Source of the DNA: Bordetella parapertussis
Lineage (GTDB): Bacteria; Pseudomonadota; Gammaproteobacteria; Burkholderiales; SG8-41
Assembly (NCBI GenBank): GCA_945906815.1
Contig: CAMDRT010000026.1
Coordinates: 1 to 58,746 of the forward strand
DNA length: 58,746 bases
Direction of reading: 5' to 3'
Position 1 is the stretch's first letter. The number at the start of each line of letters is the position of its first letter. The translations under genes and the position numbers were made by a program. Shown here one piece after another: positions 39,910 through 49,483 of the stretch. Under the pieces are notes generated by a model. That model searched no databases and was not told the DNA's origin. It saw only the letters and a program-made list of their open reading frames with translations.

Positions 39910-41079
39910 TTAGAATGACCGTGGCATCCCCAGCACATGTTCACCCACATACGAAAGAATAAGGTTGGTGGAGATGGGTGCCACCTGAAACAGCCGCGTC
40001 TCGCGAAACTTGCGCTCGACGTCGTACTCTGACGCGAAGCCGTAGCCGCCGTGGGTTTGGATGCACGCGTTCGCCGCCGCCCATGACGCATCCGCGCCCA
40101 GCAGCAGGGCCATATTGGCCTCGGCACCGCAGGGCTTGTGTTCATCAAACAGCGCGGCGGCTTTGTAGCGCATGAGGTTGGCGGCTTCGACATTGACATG
40201 CGCGCGTGCAATCGGAAATTGGATGCCTTGATTGCGACCTATCGGCCGGTCAAACACCACGCGCTCGTTGGCATATTTGGTTGCGCGGTCGATAAACCAG
40301 TAGCCGTCGCCGATGCACTCGGCCGCAATCAATATGCGCTCAGCGTTCAAGCCATCCAGTATGTAGCGGAAACCTTTATCCTGTTCACCCAGCAGATTCT
40401 CGGCAGGTATTTCCAGGTTGTCGAAGAACAACTGGTTGGTATCCTGATTCACCATGTTGCGGATCGGCGTTACCGTGAGACCTTTGCCGATGGCATCGCG
40501 AAGATCAACCATGAATATCGACATGCCGTCGGCTTTGCGCTTGACCTCATTCGCCGGCGTGGTGCGCGCCAGCAGTATCATCAAATCCGTATGATGAATG
40601 CGCGAAATAAACACCTTCTGACCATTCACCACATAACGGTCGCCCTTTTTTACCGCCACCGTTTTTAATTTGGTGGTGTCGGTACCCGTGGTGGGCTCGG
40701 TTACGCCCATCGACTGCAAGCGCAATTCTCCCGTCGCAATCTTCGGCAAATATTTTTGTTTCTGCGCCTCCGAGCCATGCCGCAGCAGCGTCCCCATGTT
40801 GTACATCTGCCCATGACACACACCCGAACTGCCGCCGCAACGGTTGATCTCTTCCATGATGACCGAAGCAGCCGTCAGCGACAGCCCCGAGCCGCCGTAT
40901 TGCTCGGGTATCAGCGCGGAAAGCCAGCCGGCTTTGGTCAGGGCGTTGACGAATGCGTCGGGATAGCCGCGCGTCTCGTCGACTTTCTGGAAATACGCGC
41001 TGTCGAATTGCGCGCACAGTGCGCGCACGCCCTCGCGGACGTCTGCGTGAGCATCGTGATCTGAAATACCTTTGAGCAT
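39910..41079 (-). CDS. Acyl-CoA dehydrogenase
   Basis: 389-residue flavoprotein dehydrogenating an acyl-CoA at the alpha-beta bond. Seen are QMYNMGTLLRHGSEAQK, MGVTEPTTGTDTTKLKT (FAD/substrate region), YVVNGQKVFISR and the C-terminal THGGYGFASEYDVERKFRE, whose Glu lies where many family members carry the catalytic base. It is upstream of the class III CoA-transferase in the same direction, so that enzyme probably supplies its CoA ester. It is divergent from Bug receptor 7. Confidence 0.93.
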   Translation of the reverse strand: MLKGISDHDAHADVREGVRALCAQFDSAYFQKVDETRGYPDAFVNALTKAGWLSALIPEQYGGSGLSLTAASVIMEEINRCGGSSGVCHGQMYNMGTLLRHGSEAQKQKYLPKIATGELRLQSMGVTEPTTGTDTTKLKTVAVKKGDRYVVNGQKVFISRIHHTDLMILLARTTPANEVKRKADGMSIFMVDLRDAIGKGLTVTPIRNMVNQDTNQLFFDNLEIPAENLLGEQDKGFRYILDGLNAERILIAAECIGDGYWFIDRATKYANERVVFDRPIGRNQGIQFPIARAHVNVEAANLMRYKAAALFDEHKPCGAEANMALLLGADASWAAANACIQTHGGYGFASEYDVERKFRETRLFQVAPISTNLILSYVGEHVLGMPRSF

Positions 41080-41207
41080 GAGAGGGACCCGGTAGCTAGG
41101 GGGAAAGGATGCAAATTATAGCAAGTGCCTGATGATCACGTTCACACCCTTTGCGAGCATCTGGCGATTACCCACGCCACGGAGTAAAGTGCGCCCCGGA
41201 GGATTTG

Positions 41208-42185
41208 ATGATGCACACACTATGCCTGACCCTTGCTATTGCTTTTTCTTTATTTGCCGCCAGCAGCGTGGTGCACGCGCAGGCCACGAACTATCCCAGC
41301 CGGCCGGTGCGGCTGGTGGTGCCGTTTGCCCCCGGCGGCACTAACGACATACTTGGCCGCATTGTGGCGGAAAAATTTTCCGAAAAACTCGGGCAGCCCT
41401 TTGTCGCGGACAACCGCGGCGGCGCCAATACCGTGGTGGGCTCCGAAATCGTCGCGCGCGCGACAGCGGATGGACACACATTATTGATGGTATCGGCAAG
41501 CATCGCGGTCAATCCCAGCCTCATGCGCAAGTTGCCCTACGATACGGTGCGTGATTTTGCGCCCATCGGCAACGTCGCCAACGGGCCTTATCTGATGGTG
41601 ATACATCCGGCGGTGCCGGCAAAATCGGTGGGAGAATTTATTGCCTGGGCAAAATCGCAGCAAGGCAAAGTGAATTACGCTTCAACCGGCCCCGGCAGCC
41701 CGCCGCATCTGTGCGCTGAATTGCTCAAGATCACTGCGGGCATCGACATGCAGCACATACCCTACAAAGGCGGTGGCGCAGTATTGCCCGACCTGATCGG
41801 GGGGCGTGTGCCCATGTTCTTCGGCTCCATTGCTACGCTCAAGCCGCACGTGGACAACGGACGGTTGCGCGCAGTGGGTATGACGACCACGCGGCGGGCG
41901 GCTGCGATGCCCGAGGTGCCCACCTTTATCGAATCCGGACTCGCAGGTTACGAGGTCAACGGCTGGTATGGGCTGTTCACCGTGGGCAATACGCCACGCG
42001 CCATCGTCGAGCGCCTTAACACCACGCTGCGACAGATACTCAACGAACCCGACACGCGCGCACAATTTCTCAAAAATGGACTCGACCCCGCGCCGACGAC
42101 CGCCAGCGAATTCGCCACACTGCTGGGCAGCGAAATTCTGAAGTGGGCGAAAGTGGTCAAGACAGCCGGCATCAAACCTGAATGA
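41208..42185 (+). CDS. Bug-family solute receptor 7
   Basis: 325 residues; signal peptide (LCLTLAIAFSLFAASSVVHAQ), YPSRPVRLVVPFAPGGTND, ATADGHTLLMV (usually DGYT), MQHIPYKGGGAVL and VVKTAGIKPE. ATG at 41208 or 41211; GGAGGA precedes both. It is divergent from the acyl-CoA dehydrogenase and followed after 81 bp by acnA, suggesting capture of a tri- or dicarboxylate. Confidence 0.92.
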   Translation: MMHTLCLTLAIAFSLFAASSVVHAQATNYPSRPVRLVVPFAPGGTNDILGRIVAEKFSEKLGQPFVADNRGGANTVVGSEIVARATADGHTLLMVSASIAVNPSLMRKLPYDTVRDFAPIGNVANGPYLMVIHPAVPAKSVGEFIAWAKSQQGKVNYASTGPGSPPHLCAELLKITAGIDMQHIPYKGGGAVLPDLIGGRVPMFFGSIATLKPHVDNGRLRAVGMTTTRRAAAMPEVPTFIESGLAGYEVNGWYGLFTVGNTPRAIVERLNTTLRQILNEPDTRAQFLKNGLDPAPTTASEFATLLGSEILKWAKVVKTAGIKPE

Positions 42186-42186
42186 C

Positions 42187-42260
42187 GTGAACGAGTGAAG
42201 GAGCGCAAGGGTGAAAGAGGTACCCCTTTCACCCCTTCACGCCTTCACGCCTTCACCCCC
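42187..42260. repeat. Octamer-type palindromic repeat between Bug 7 and acnA
   Basis: GTGAACGA and GTGAAGGA units are followed by GGGTGAAAG, a central GGTACC and complementary CTTTCACCCCTTCACGCCTTC units, forming an imperfect palindrome. Same style as 8514 and 39780. It fills most of the gap before acnA. Confidence 0.65.
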
Positions 42261-42266
42261 AAAACC

Positions 42267-44927
42267 ATGACCATCAAATCCACCTGCAAAACCCCTATCG
42301 ATCCAGGCAACGGCAAGCCCGGCCACTACTACTCACTCCCCACGCTCGAAAAACAGCTCCCCGGCAAAATCTCGCGTTTGCCGGTGTCACTGCGCATCGT
42401 GCTCGAATCGCTGCTGCGCAATAGCGACGGCCCGCTGGTCAGCGAATCACAGGTGCGTGAGTTGGCAAGCTGGCAGCCGCATGCGCCGCGCACGGCGGAG
42501 ATCCCGTTCATGGTAGGCCGCGTGGTGCTCAATTGCATGGCGGGCATACCCCTGCTGGGCGATCTGACGGCGATACGTGGCGAGATCAACCGGCGCGGGC
42601 TGCCTATGTCACTCGCGCAACCCAAGGTGCCGGTGGACATGGTGCTGGATCACACGCTGACGGTCGATTACCACGGCACAGCCGATGCACTGGGCAAAAA
42701 CATGGCGCTCGATATGCAGCGCAACGCGGAACGCTTTCGTTTCGTGAAATGGGCCATGCAGGCGTACAAGGGCATACGTTTGATCCCGCCCGGCGGCGGC
42801 ATACTGCATCAGGTCAATCTCGAATATCTCGCGCCCGGCGTGCTGGAGCGCAACGGCGCGTACTTTCCCGATTCACTGGTCGGCACTGATTCGCACACCG
42901 GCATGATCGCCGGCCTCGGCTGCGTGGGTTGGGGTGTGGGTGGGATCGAGGCCGAGGCCGCCACACTCGCGCAGCCGGTGTACCTGCTCACGCCCGATGT
43001 GGTCGGTGTGCATGTCGTCGGTAGCTTGCCGGTAGGCGTCACCGCCACCGACATGGTGCTGCACGTCACCGCAATGCTCAGACAGCAAAAAGTGGTGGGC
43101 AAGTTCGTGGAGTTTTTCGGCGCAGGTGTCGCCAGCCTTAGCGTGCCCGACCGCGCAACGATTTCGAATATGTCACCCGAGTACGGCGCCACCATCGGTT
43201 ATTTCCCGGTAGATGAGCAGACGATACATTATCTGCGCGCGACCGGCAGGCCCGAGGCGCAGGTCGCAGCCACCGAAACCTACTACCGCATGCAGGGTAT
43301 TTTTGGCGCGGCGCAGCCGGGCGCAGTGGATTACTCCCAGGTGCTGACGCTCGATCTTTCGAGCATAGTACCCAACGTCGCCGGCCCCAAGCGGCCGCAG
43401 GATCGCGTGCCACTGGCAGAACTTAAAGCGCGCTTCGATGCGCTGCTGACATCGCCCATCGCCGACGGTGGCTACGCCAAAACTACGGTGCGCAAAGCAT
43501 TGGGCCCGCGCGACGGCGATGTGGTGATCGCAGCGATTGCATCCTGCACCAATACCTCGAACCCCGGCGTAATGCTCGCCGCCGGATTGCTGGCCCAAAA
43601 CGCCGTGGCACGCGGACTCCACTCGCAGCCGTGGGTGAAAACCTCGCTCACCCCCGGCTCGGTAGTGGTGAGCAAGTATCTCGCTGCGGCGGGATTACAG
43701 TCCGCTCTCGATCAGCTCGGCTTTAACATTGCGGGCTACAGTTGCGGCACCTGTTTCGGCGGCACCGGCCCGCTAGATGCCACACTCGAAAAAGCCATCA
43801 TCGACAACGATGCCGTGGTCTGTGCCGTGGTTTCGGGCAATCGCAATTTCGAGGCGCGCATCCACCCGGCAGTCCGCGCAGCGTTTTTGATGAGTCCGCC
43901 GCTGATCGTGGCCTTTGCCATCGCCGGGCGCATCGACATCGACATGGCGTCCGAACCGTTGGGCGCTGGCAATGACGGGAAACCGGTCTACCTGAAAGAC
44001 ATCTGGCCTGCGCCGGATGACCTCGCGCGCCACCTGCAGAGCGCGATGAATCCGCAGCATTATCGCGCTGTCTACAGCATGAGCGCAGCGCAAATGAATC
44101 CGCTGTGGGACACCATCACGCAAAGCGCCGGCGAACTGTTTGCATGGAGCGACGACTCCACCTACATCAAGGAGCCGCCGTTTGTTTCCGACCCCGCACT
44201 CACCCAATCCGGCCTGCGCGAGTATCGCGGCGCGCGCGCGCTGGCGCTGCTCGGCGACTCCATCACCACCGATCACATCAGCCCCATCGGCAGCATCAAG
44301 GCTACGCTGCCGGCCGGCGTTTACCTGCAGCAACACGGTGTGACGGTGCGGGATTTCAACAACTACGGCTCACGCCGCATGAACCATGAAGTGATGGTAC
44401 GCGGCACCTTCGCCAATATTCGCTTGCGCAACCTCATGACGCCCGGCATCGAAGGCGGCGTCACCGTGCATCAACCCAGCGGCGAACACATGAGCATTTA
44501 CGACGCCGCCATGCGCTACGCCACCGAAAAAACCCCGCTGATCGTGATCGCCGGCGAAGAATACGGCACCGGCAGCGCGCGCGACTGGGCGGCCAAAGGC
44601 ACGCGCCTGCTCGGCGTGCGCGTGGTCATCGCCGGCAGCTTCGAGCGCATCCATCGCAGCAACCTGGTAGGCCTGGGCGTGGTGCCGTGCCAATTGCCGG
44701 CGGGCGTCACCGTCGCGACGCTGGGTTTGAATGGCACGGAGCAGTTTGAGGTGCTCGGACTCAGCGACCACGCGCAGCCACGTCAGGCGGTAACGCTGGT
44801 GATACAGCGTGCGGATGGGCGGCAGGAAAACGTAACGCTGACGCTGCGGCTGGATACGCCGGCCGAGATTGAATATGTGAAGCGTGGGGGGATATTGCCG
44901 TTTGTTTTGGAGGGGATGGCGGCGTAA
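42267..44927 (+). CDS. acnA: Aconitate hydratase A
   Basis: 886 residues, full length for AcnA/IRP-type aconitase, interconverting citrate and isocitrate through cis-aconitate; paralogues act on 2-methylcitrate intermediates. The 4Fe-4S ligands are in ASCTNTSNP and SCGTCFGGTGPLD; SDSHTGMIAGLG-type (here TDSHTGM) and EEYGTGSARDWAAKGT swivel motifs are present. ATG at 42267 is preferred because homology begins near it; the longer frame crosses repeats and no clear ribosome site is seen. A strong terminator follows. Its place beside PrpD, CoA-transferase and Bug genes suggests an accessory rather than the main TCA-cycle enzyme. Confidence 0.94.
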   Translation: MTIKSTCKTPIDPGNGKPGHYYSLPTLEKQLPGKISRLPVSLRIVLESLLRNSDGPLVSESQVRELASWQPHAPRTAEIPFMVGRVVLNCMAGIPLLGDLTAIRGEINRRGLPMSLAQPKVPVDMVLDHTLTVDYHGTADALGKNMALDMQRNAERFRFVKWAMQAYKGIRLIPPGGGILHQVNLEYLAPGVLERNGAYFPDSLVGTDSHTGMIAGLGCVGWGVGGIEAEAATLAQPVYLLTPDVVGVHVVGSLPVGVTATDMVLHVTAMLRQQKVVGKFVEFFGAGVASLSVPDRATISNMSPEYGATIGYFPVDEQTIHYLRATGRPEAQVAATETYYRMQGIFGAAQPGAVDYSQVLTLDLSSIVPNVAGPKRPQDRVPLAELKARFDALLTSPIADGGYAKTTVRKALGPRDGDVVIAAIASCTNTSNPGVMLAAGLLAQNAVARGLHSQPWVKTSLTPGSVVVSKYLAAAGLQSALDQLGFNIAGYSCGTCFGGTGPLDATLEKAIIDNDAVVCAVVSGNRNFEARIHPAVRAAFLMSPPLIVAFAIAGRIDIDMASEPLGAGNDGKPVYLKDIWPAPDDLARHLQSAMNPQHYRAVYSMSAAQMNPLWDTITQSAGELFAWSDDSTYIKEPPFVSDPALTQSGLREYRGARALALLGDSITTDHISPIGSIKATLPAGVYLQQHGVTVRDFNNYGSRRMNHEVMVRGTFANIRLRNLMTPGIEGGVTVHQPSGEHMSIYDAAMRYATEKTPLIVIAGEEYGTGSARDWAAKGTRLLGVRVVIAGSFERIHRSNLVGLGVVPCQLPAGVTVATLGLNGTEQFEVLGLSDHAQPRQAVTLVIQRADGRQENVTLTLRLDTPAEIEYVKRGGILPFVLEGMAA

Positions 44928-44983
44928 TTGAACTGTATTGTTTGCATGTTGTTGCGTCCTCGGATGTGAAGCGTGATTGTCAC

Positions 44984-45024
44984 AAGCATTTCCTGCCACA
45001 CCCCTGTGGCCAAATGCTTTTTCT
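44984..45024 (+). terminator. Rho-independent terminator after acnA
   Basis: AAGCATTT (44984-44991) pairs with AAATGCTT (45012-45019), and inside it GCCACA (44995-45000) pairs with TGTGGC (45005-45010) around a CCCC loop. A T-run follows directly. This is the clearest terminator in the window. Confidence 0.8.
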
Positions 45025-45046
45025 AGGATTACTGATACCAACAACG

Positions 45047-45113
45047 CTCGTCACCCCGGCGCACGCCGGGGTCCAGAAACGTACTGGATGCTGGCGTACG
45101 CCAGCATGACGAG
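45047..45113. repeat. 67-bp double-hairpin intergenic repeat
   Basis: Outer CTCGTCA/TGACGAG arms enclose two perfect hairpins: CCCCGGCG-CA-CGCCGGGG (45054-45071) and the 20-nt palindrome ATGCTGGCGTACGCCAGCAT (45088-45107). It is of the widespread CGTCACCCCGGC...GGATGCCGGC class. From here to 45436 (about 320 bp) I see no gene, only short open frames without recognisable features. Confidence 0.7.
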
Positions 45114-45436
45114 GGGGTTTTAGTGAGCGCTGCGGTAAAGTATATTCATGCTCACAAGAAACAAAACGCTATTATTCACCACCCCGCCCCATGTTTCTTT
45201 GCGAACGCTTGGCCCGCGCGCGGAATCGGGAGACTCTGCAGGTGATCGCTCTGGTGGTGTATGCGGGAAACCGCCACGGCGATACAAGCATATGTTTTTA
45301 TTGTTATTTTTACTCCGCACGAGCGCTGCAAGTTTGGAGTTGCGTAATCCAGCGGGCTCCGGCGTGCACGGGAACGGCGCACCGGATGGCGGATTGGTAA
45401 AATGAGCTGCGCAATTTCGCGCACAAGGAATACCCA

Positions 45437-46423
45437 TTGAATAGCAGACTAGTCACGAGTGTATGCATCACTACTATCGCAATATTGCAAGGCGTTGCGT
45501 TCGCACAAAACCGCAGCGACGCAGAGCGTTATCCCAACCGCCCCATCCGCATCGTTGTGCCGAGCACCGCGGGCAGCGCCAATGATTTCACCGCGCGTGC
45601 GATTGCGCAGCGCCTCACCGATGCTTGGGGGCAGCAGATCGTCATTGATAACCGCGCCGGCGCGGGCGGCGTGATCGCGCATGAGATCGTGGCGAGAGCC
45701 AACCCCGATGGCTACACGCTGATTTTCTCGACTTCCGCCGGGCTGGTGATTAACCCGCTGCTGTTTAAGACGCCGTACGACCCGTTCCGCGATTTTGCGC
45801 CGGTGTCGCTGGGCTCGATCAATCCGCAGATGCTGTTTGCCCATCCCACCGTTGCCGCGAACAGCGTTGCCGAGCTGATGACGCTGGCGCGCGCGAAACC
45901 GGGCGCGTTGAATTGCGCCTCGGCGGGCACCGGCACGCCCAATCATCTGGGCTGCGAGTTGCTCAAGTCCCTCGGTGGCATTAACTTTGTGCACGTGCCG
46001 TACAAGGGTTCGGGTGGTGCGATAACCGATGTGGTAGGCGGGCAAATGCATTTCATGTTCAACAGCATTCCCGCGGTGCTGCCGCTGATTAAAGCGGGCA
46101 AGCTCAAGGCTTTAGGCGTGGGTGGACCCAAGCGCTCGCCGGTAGCGCCCGAGGTGCCAGCGATCGCCGAGACCCTGCCCGGCTTCGAGGTGGTGAACTG
46201 GTATGCCATGCTGGCGCCGGTCGGCACAGCCGCACCCCTCATCAACAAAATCAACGCCGCGATGGTGAAAATGATCGCCGATCCGCCATTTGCGCAGCGC
46301 CTGCTTGAAATGGGGTCAGAGCCGCTGTCGAGTACGCCTGCGGGGTTGGCGGCGCATATGCGCAAGGAGTCCGATCGCTGGAGTAAGGTCATCAAGGCTG
46401 CGGGCATCAAGATAGAGCGCTAA
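45437..46423 (+). CDS. Bug-family solute receptor 8
   Basis: 328 residues. The TTG at 45437 is preferred: AAGGA lies 7 nt upstream and a signal peptide (VTSVCITTIAILQGVAFAQ) follows. Motifs: YPNRPIRIVVPSTAGSAND, which departs from the usual PFPPGG loop much as in receptor 4, then ANPDGYTLIFS, FVHVPYKGSGGA and VIKAAGIKIE. It lies 5 bp before the GMC oxidoreductase gene, an operon. The receptor probably binds the substrate or product of that oxidoreductase. Confidence 0.92.
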   Translation: MNSRLVTSVCITTIAILQGVAFAQNRSDAERYPNRPIRIVVPSTAGSANDFTARAIAQRLTDAWGQQIVIDNRAGAGGVIAHEIVARANPDGYTLIFSTSAGLVINPLLFKTPYDPFRDFAPVSLGSINPQMLFAHPTVAANSVAELMTLARAKPGALNCASAGTGTPNHLGCELLKSLGGINFVHVPYKGSGGAITDVVGGQMHFMFNSIPAVLPLIKAGKLKALGVGGPKRSPVAPEVPAIAETLPGFEVVNWYAMLAPVGTAAPLINKINAAMVKMIADPPFAQRLLEMGSEPLSSTPAGLAAHMRKESDRWSKVIKAAGIKIER

Positions 46424-46428
46424 CCCTA

Positions 46429-48045
46429 ATGCAAACCCACGGCACCTACGACTACATCATCATCGGCGCCGGCTCCGCCGGCTGCGTGTTGGCGAACCGG
46501 CTGTCCGCCGACCCGAATGTCTCGGTGCTGCTGCTCGAAGCCGGCGGCAAGGACAACTGGCACTGGATCCACATCCCGGTCGGTTATCTATATTGCATCG
46601 GCAATCCGCGCACGGACTGGTGCTACAAGACCGTGCCCGAAGCGGGCCTGAATGGTCGCGCCATCAACTACCCGCGCGGGCGCGTGCTCGGCGGCAGTTC
46701 GTCGATCAATGCCATGCTGTATTTGCGCGGGCAGGCGCGCGACTACGACGAATGGGCGCAGGTGACGGGAGACTCCGGCTGGGCATGGCAAAACGTGTTG
46801 CCCACCTTCATGCAAGTTGAAGACCACTGGAAAGGCGGCGACGAAAAACATGGCGAAGGCGGTGAGCTGCATGTGGATACGCCGCGCACCAACTGGGAGA
46901 TTCTTGATGCCTTCCGCGATGCCGCCGTCGAGCATGGCATACCGCTCACTGACGATTTTAATCGCGGCGACAATGAAGGCATAGCGCGCTTCGAGGTGAC
47001 ACAGAAAGACGGCATGCGCTGGAGCACGGCCAAAGCCTTTCTGCGTCCGGCGCTGGAACGCCCCAATCTCACGGTGATTACCCACGCCCTGGTGCACAAA
47101 CTGCGGCTCGACGGCCGTCGCGTGCTGGGTGTCGAATTTAGCCGCGGGCGCGAAGCCGTATTTGCCGCATCGCGACGCGAAACCCTTTTATCCGCAGGCG
47201 CCATCGGCAGCCCGCAGATACTGCAACTCTCCGGCATCGGGCCTGCTGCCTTGCTACAAAAGCACGGCATACCACTGGTGCACGAGCTGCCGGTGGGCGA
47301 AAATCTGCAGGACCATTTGCAACTGCGGCTGGCCTACAAGATTCAGGGCGCGATGACGCTCAACACCATGCTCGATTCATGGTGGTACAAGATGAAAATC
47401 GCCCTCGAATACGCGCTGCACCGCACCGGCCCCATGACCATGCCGCCGTCGCAAACCGGCGCCTTCGTGAAATCCGATCCTGCACAAAGAACTGCGAATC
47501 TTGAATATCACGTGCAACCGATTTCATTGGATCGCTTCGGCGCGCCGCCGCATAAATTCCCGGCGTTCACCGCCAGCGTGTGCAACCTGCGCCCCACCTC
47601 GCGCGGGCATGTGAGCATTACCTCGGCCGACCCGCGTGCGTATCCGGCGATTGCGCCGAACTATCTTGCCACCGATGAAGACCGCAAAGTCGCCATCGCT
47701 GCCATACGCCTCACCCGCCGCATCGTCACCGAAAGCGAGGCACTGAAGAAATACCAGCCCCAAGAATTCATGCCCGGTCCCGCGTTCCAGAGCGACGACG
47801 AACTGATCAAAGCCGCCGGTGACATCGGCACCACCATATTTCATCCGGTGGGCACCTGCAAGATGGGACGCGCGAACGATCCCAGTGCGGTGGTCGATAC
47901 TGAATTCCGTGTGCGCGGCATCGAGCGGCTGCGCGTGATCGACGCCTCGATCATGCCAACGATTACCTCGGGCAACACCAACGCGCCGACCATCATGATC
48001 GCCGAGCGCGCCAGCGAAATGGTCAGGCGCGCATCGTCCTATTGA
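46429..48045 (+). CDS. GMC-family FAD-dependent oxidoreductase (choline/alcohol dehydrogenase-like)
   Basis: 538 residues. FAD motif IIGAGSAGCVLANRLS at the N-terminus, GRVLGGSSSINAMLYLRGQ (GMC signature 1), GAIGSPQILQLSGIGP (signature 2), and the C-terminal FHPVGTCKMGR with the catalytic His and TSGNTNAPTIMIAE. It oxidises a primary or polyol alcohol; the substrate is unknown. It is cotranscribed with Bug receptor 8 and ends exactly where the convergent GST gene ends (adjacent stop codons). Confidence 0.94.
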   Translation: MQTHGTYDYIIIGAGSAGCVLANRLSADPNVSVLLLEAGGKDNWHWIHIPVGYLYCIGNPRTDWCYKTVPEAGLNGRAINYPRGRVLGGSSSINAMLYLRGQARDYDEWAQVTGDSGWAWQNVLPTFMQVEDHWKGGDEKHGEGGELHVDTPRTNWEILDAFRDAAVEHGIPLTDDFNRGDNEGIARFEVTQKDGMRWSTAKAFLRPALERPNLTVITHALVHKLRLDGRRVLGVEFSRGREAVFAASRRETLLSAGAIGSPQILQLSGIGPAALLQKHGIPLVHELPVGENLQDHLQLRLAYKIQGAMTLNTMLDSWWYKMKIALEYALHRTGPMTMPPSQTGAFVKSDPAQRTANLEYHVQPISLDRFGAPPHKFPAFTASVCNLRPTSRGHVSITSADPRAYPAIAPNYLATDEDRKVAIAAIRLTRRIVTESEALKKYQPQEFMPGPAFQSDDELIKAAGDIGTTIFHPVGTCKMGRANDPSAVVDTEFRVRGIERLRVIDASIMPTITSGNTNAPTIMIAERASEMVRRASSY

Positions 48046-48651
48046 TTACACCGGCAGGGTCGCCACCACCGAAGCACGCTGCCGCACCCGCTCATACCAC
48101 TGTGCCAACTGCGGACGTGAGTCCCGCCAGTTCTCGTCCACAAAACGAAAATCCAGATAGCCCAGCACGCACACTGCGCCGATCTGGCCGATGCCAAAGC
48201 GTGCGCCCCACGCCGGCGCTTCAGCGGCCAGCGCATCGAGCCCGTTGCGAACCTTGATGAACTGGCCTTGCACCCAACCGTCCCAACGGTATTCCTGTGG
48301 CCGCACAAATGTTTCGTAGCGGATCAGCACCGCCGCATCGAGTATGCCGTCGCACAAAGACTGCAAGCGCAACGCATCCCAGCGCGCAGCATCTGCCGCA
48401 ATCACGTGCTCGCCCTGGTGCAGGCTGTCGAGGTATTCGCAGATCACCGATGAGTCATACAGCACGGTGCCGTCATCGGTTTGCAGCGCAGGAATTTTTA
48501 CCAGGGGATTGCGCGCGGCGAGATCGGCGTTGGGGTTGACCGGCGACACCATGGCGGCGATTTCCTCGATGCGCGCTAACTGTCCAGTCTCGCGTGCGAC
48601 GATGCGCACCTTGCGCGCGAAGGGGGATGCGGGGTTATGCCATAGACGCAT
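48046..48651 (-). CDS. Glutathione S-transferase family protein
   Basis: 201 residues. Thioredoxin-like N-terminal domain (RLWHNPASPFARKVRIVA, NPLVKIPALQTDDGTVLYDSSVICEYL with the glutathione-binding Pro and Ser) and an all-helical C-terminal domain. Resembles the YibF-like subgroup. ATG at 48651 has GGAG 6 nt upstream. It lies 22 bp downstream of the racemase-like gene on the same strand, likely an operon. Substrate unknown. Confidence 0.9.
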   Translation of the reverse strand: MRLWHNPASPFARKVRIVARETGQLARIEEIAAMVSPVNPNADLAARNPLVKIPALQTDDGTVLYDSSVICEYLDSLHQGEHVIAADAARWDALRLQSLCDGILDAAVLIRYETFVRPQEYRWDGWVQGQFIKVRNGLDALAAEAPAWGARFGIGQIGAVCVLGYLDFRFVDENWRDSRPQLAQWYERVRQRASVVATLPV

Positions 48652-48673
48652 AGTGTTCTCCTGTTGCGAAGCG

Positions 48674-49414
48674 CTATTTTCCTGCCAGCAACCGCCCCCA
48701 CCCCGCCACCGGCGGCGCGATGCCTGCAGCAATCAGTCGCCACGCCTGGGTAATCGGATTGGTCACCACCGGTATGCCAAAATCTTCTTCCAAAATCGGC
48801 ACCGCAGCAAGGCTGCGCCAGGCCCCGCCTGCCAGAAACAGCGCATCGGCCGCGGGCGCGCGTCGCATCGCTTCACGGCCTAACTGGAAAGCGAGCTTTA
48901 CGCCCTCTTCGATGCTCATGGAAAATGCCTGCTGGGCCCATTGCCCAACACTGGTGATGACGAGCACTTCGAAGCCCGCCTGCGTCAGGTAATCCACCAC
49001 CCGTTGGTTGAGTGCTTCTGACCAGCGGCTGGCCACCGCAATGCGCTTCGCGCCAAAATGCTGGAGCGCCGCAACAGTGGCTTCGGCATGGGCATCCGCC
49101 ACCACACCGCATTTGCGCGCGGTTTCCTCCAGCAGCGCCTGCACGCGCGGGCGGCCCAGTTGCGAGGCAATGGGAAATCCCGCGAGAGTGATACTGTTGG
49201 CGCCCTGCCGCATCAGCGCATCCACACAGGCCCAGTAGCGCTGGTCTATCGCCTGGTGTACGCCTTCGGTGGTGTAGTCGGATACCTCTATCGAGGATTC
49301 AATGTGGTGTATATCGGGCGGCAGCAAAGGTTGCGGCTGCGGTAGCGGATGACGCTCAGGACCCACCGGGGACACTGTGCCGAGGATGTATCTAGGCGTA
49401 GACGTGTCACTCAT
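48674..49414 (-). CDS. Asp/Glu racemase superfamily protein 2
   Basis: 246 residues, in the maleate cis-trans isomerase/arylmalonate decarboxylase-like group by its length and the TVAALQHFGAKRIAVASRWSEALNQ, SIEEGVKLAFQLGREA and ALFLAGGAWRSLAAVPILEEDFGIPVV-type regions. The catalytic Cys residues usual in the superfamily are not at the expected places: the first region reads LAGFPIAS and the second reads LAGGAWRS. It may therefore be catalytically changed. It is only distantly similar to the protein at 36270. Confidence 0.75.
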   Translation of the reverse strand: MSDTSTPRYILGTVSPVGPERHPLPQPQPLLPPDIHHIESSIEVSDYTTEGVHQAIDQRYWACVDALMRQGANSITLAGFPIASQLGRPRVQALLEETARKCGVVADAHAEATVAALQHFGAKRIAVASRWSEALNQRVVDYLTQAGFEVLVITSVGQWAQQAFSMSIEEGVKLAFQLGREAMRRAPAADALFLAGGAWRSLAAVPILEEDFGIPVVTNPITQAWRLIAAGIAPPVAGWGRLLAGK

Positions 49415-49483
49415 TACCCTCTCCTCGAAAAATTTTCAGAGTCGTCAATGTGAAAACCCGTCGCACGTGTCGCGCCTGGCGCC

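Noticed and set aside
42195..42266. Upstream extension of aconitase A from 42195
   Set aside because: It would translate the octamer palindrome; homology to aconitases begins just after 42267.
37035..44927. Standard methylcitrate cycle (prp operon)
   Set aside because: PrpD-type and aconitase genes are present but no methylcitrate synthase, methylisocitrate lyase or PrpR regulator is found, so the label is not justified.
45114..45436. Several overlapping 70-105-codon frames in the gap before Bug receptor 8
   Set aside because: They overlap on both strands, lack ribosome sites and show no protein-like pattern; treated as non-coding.
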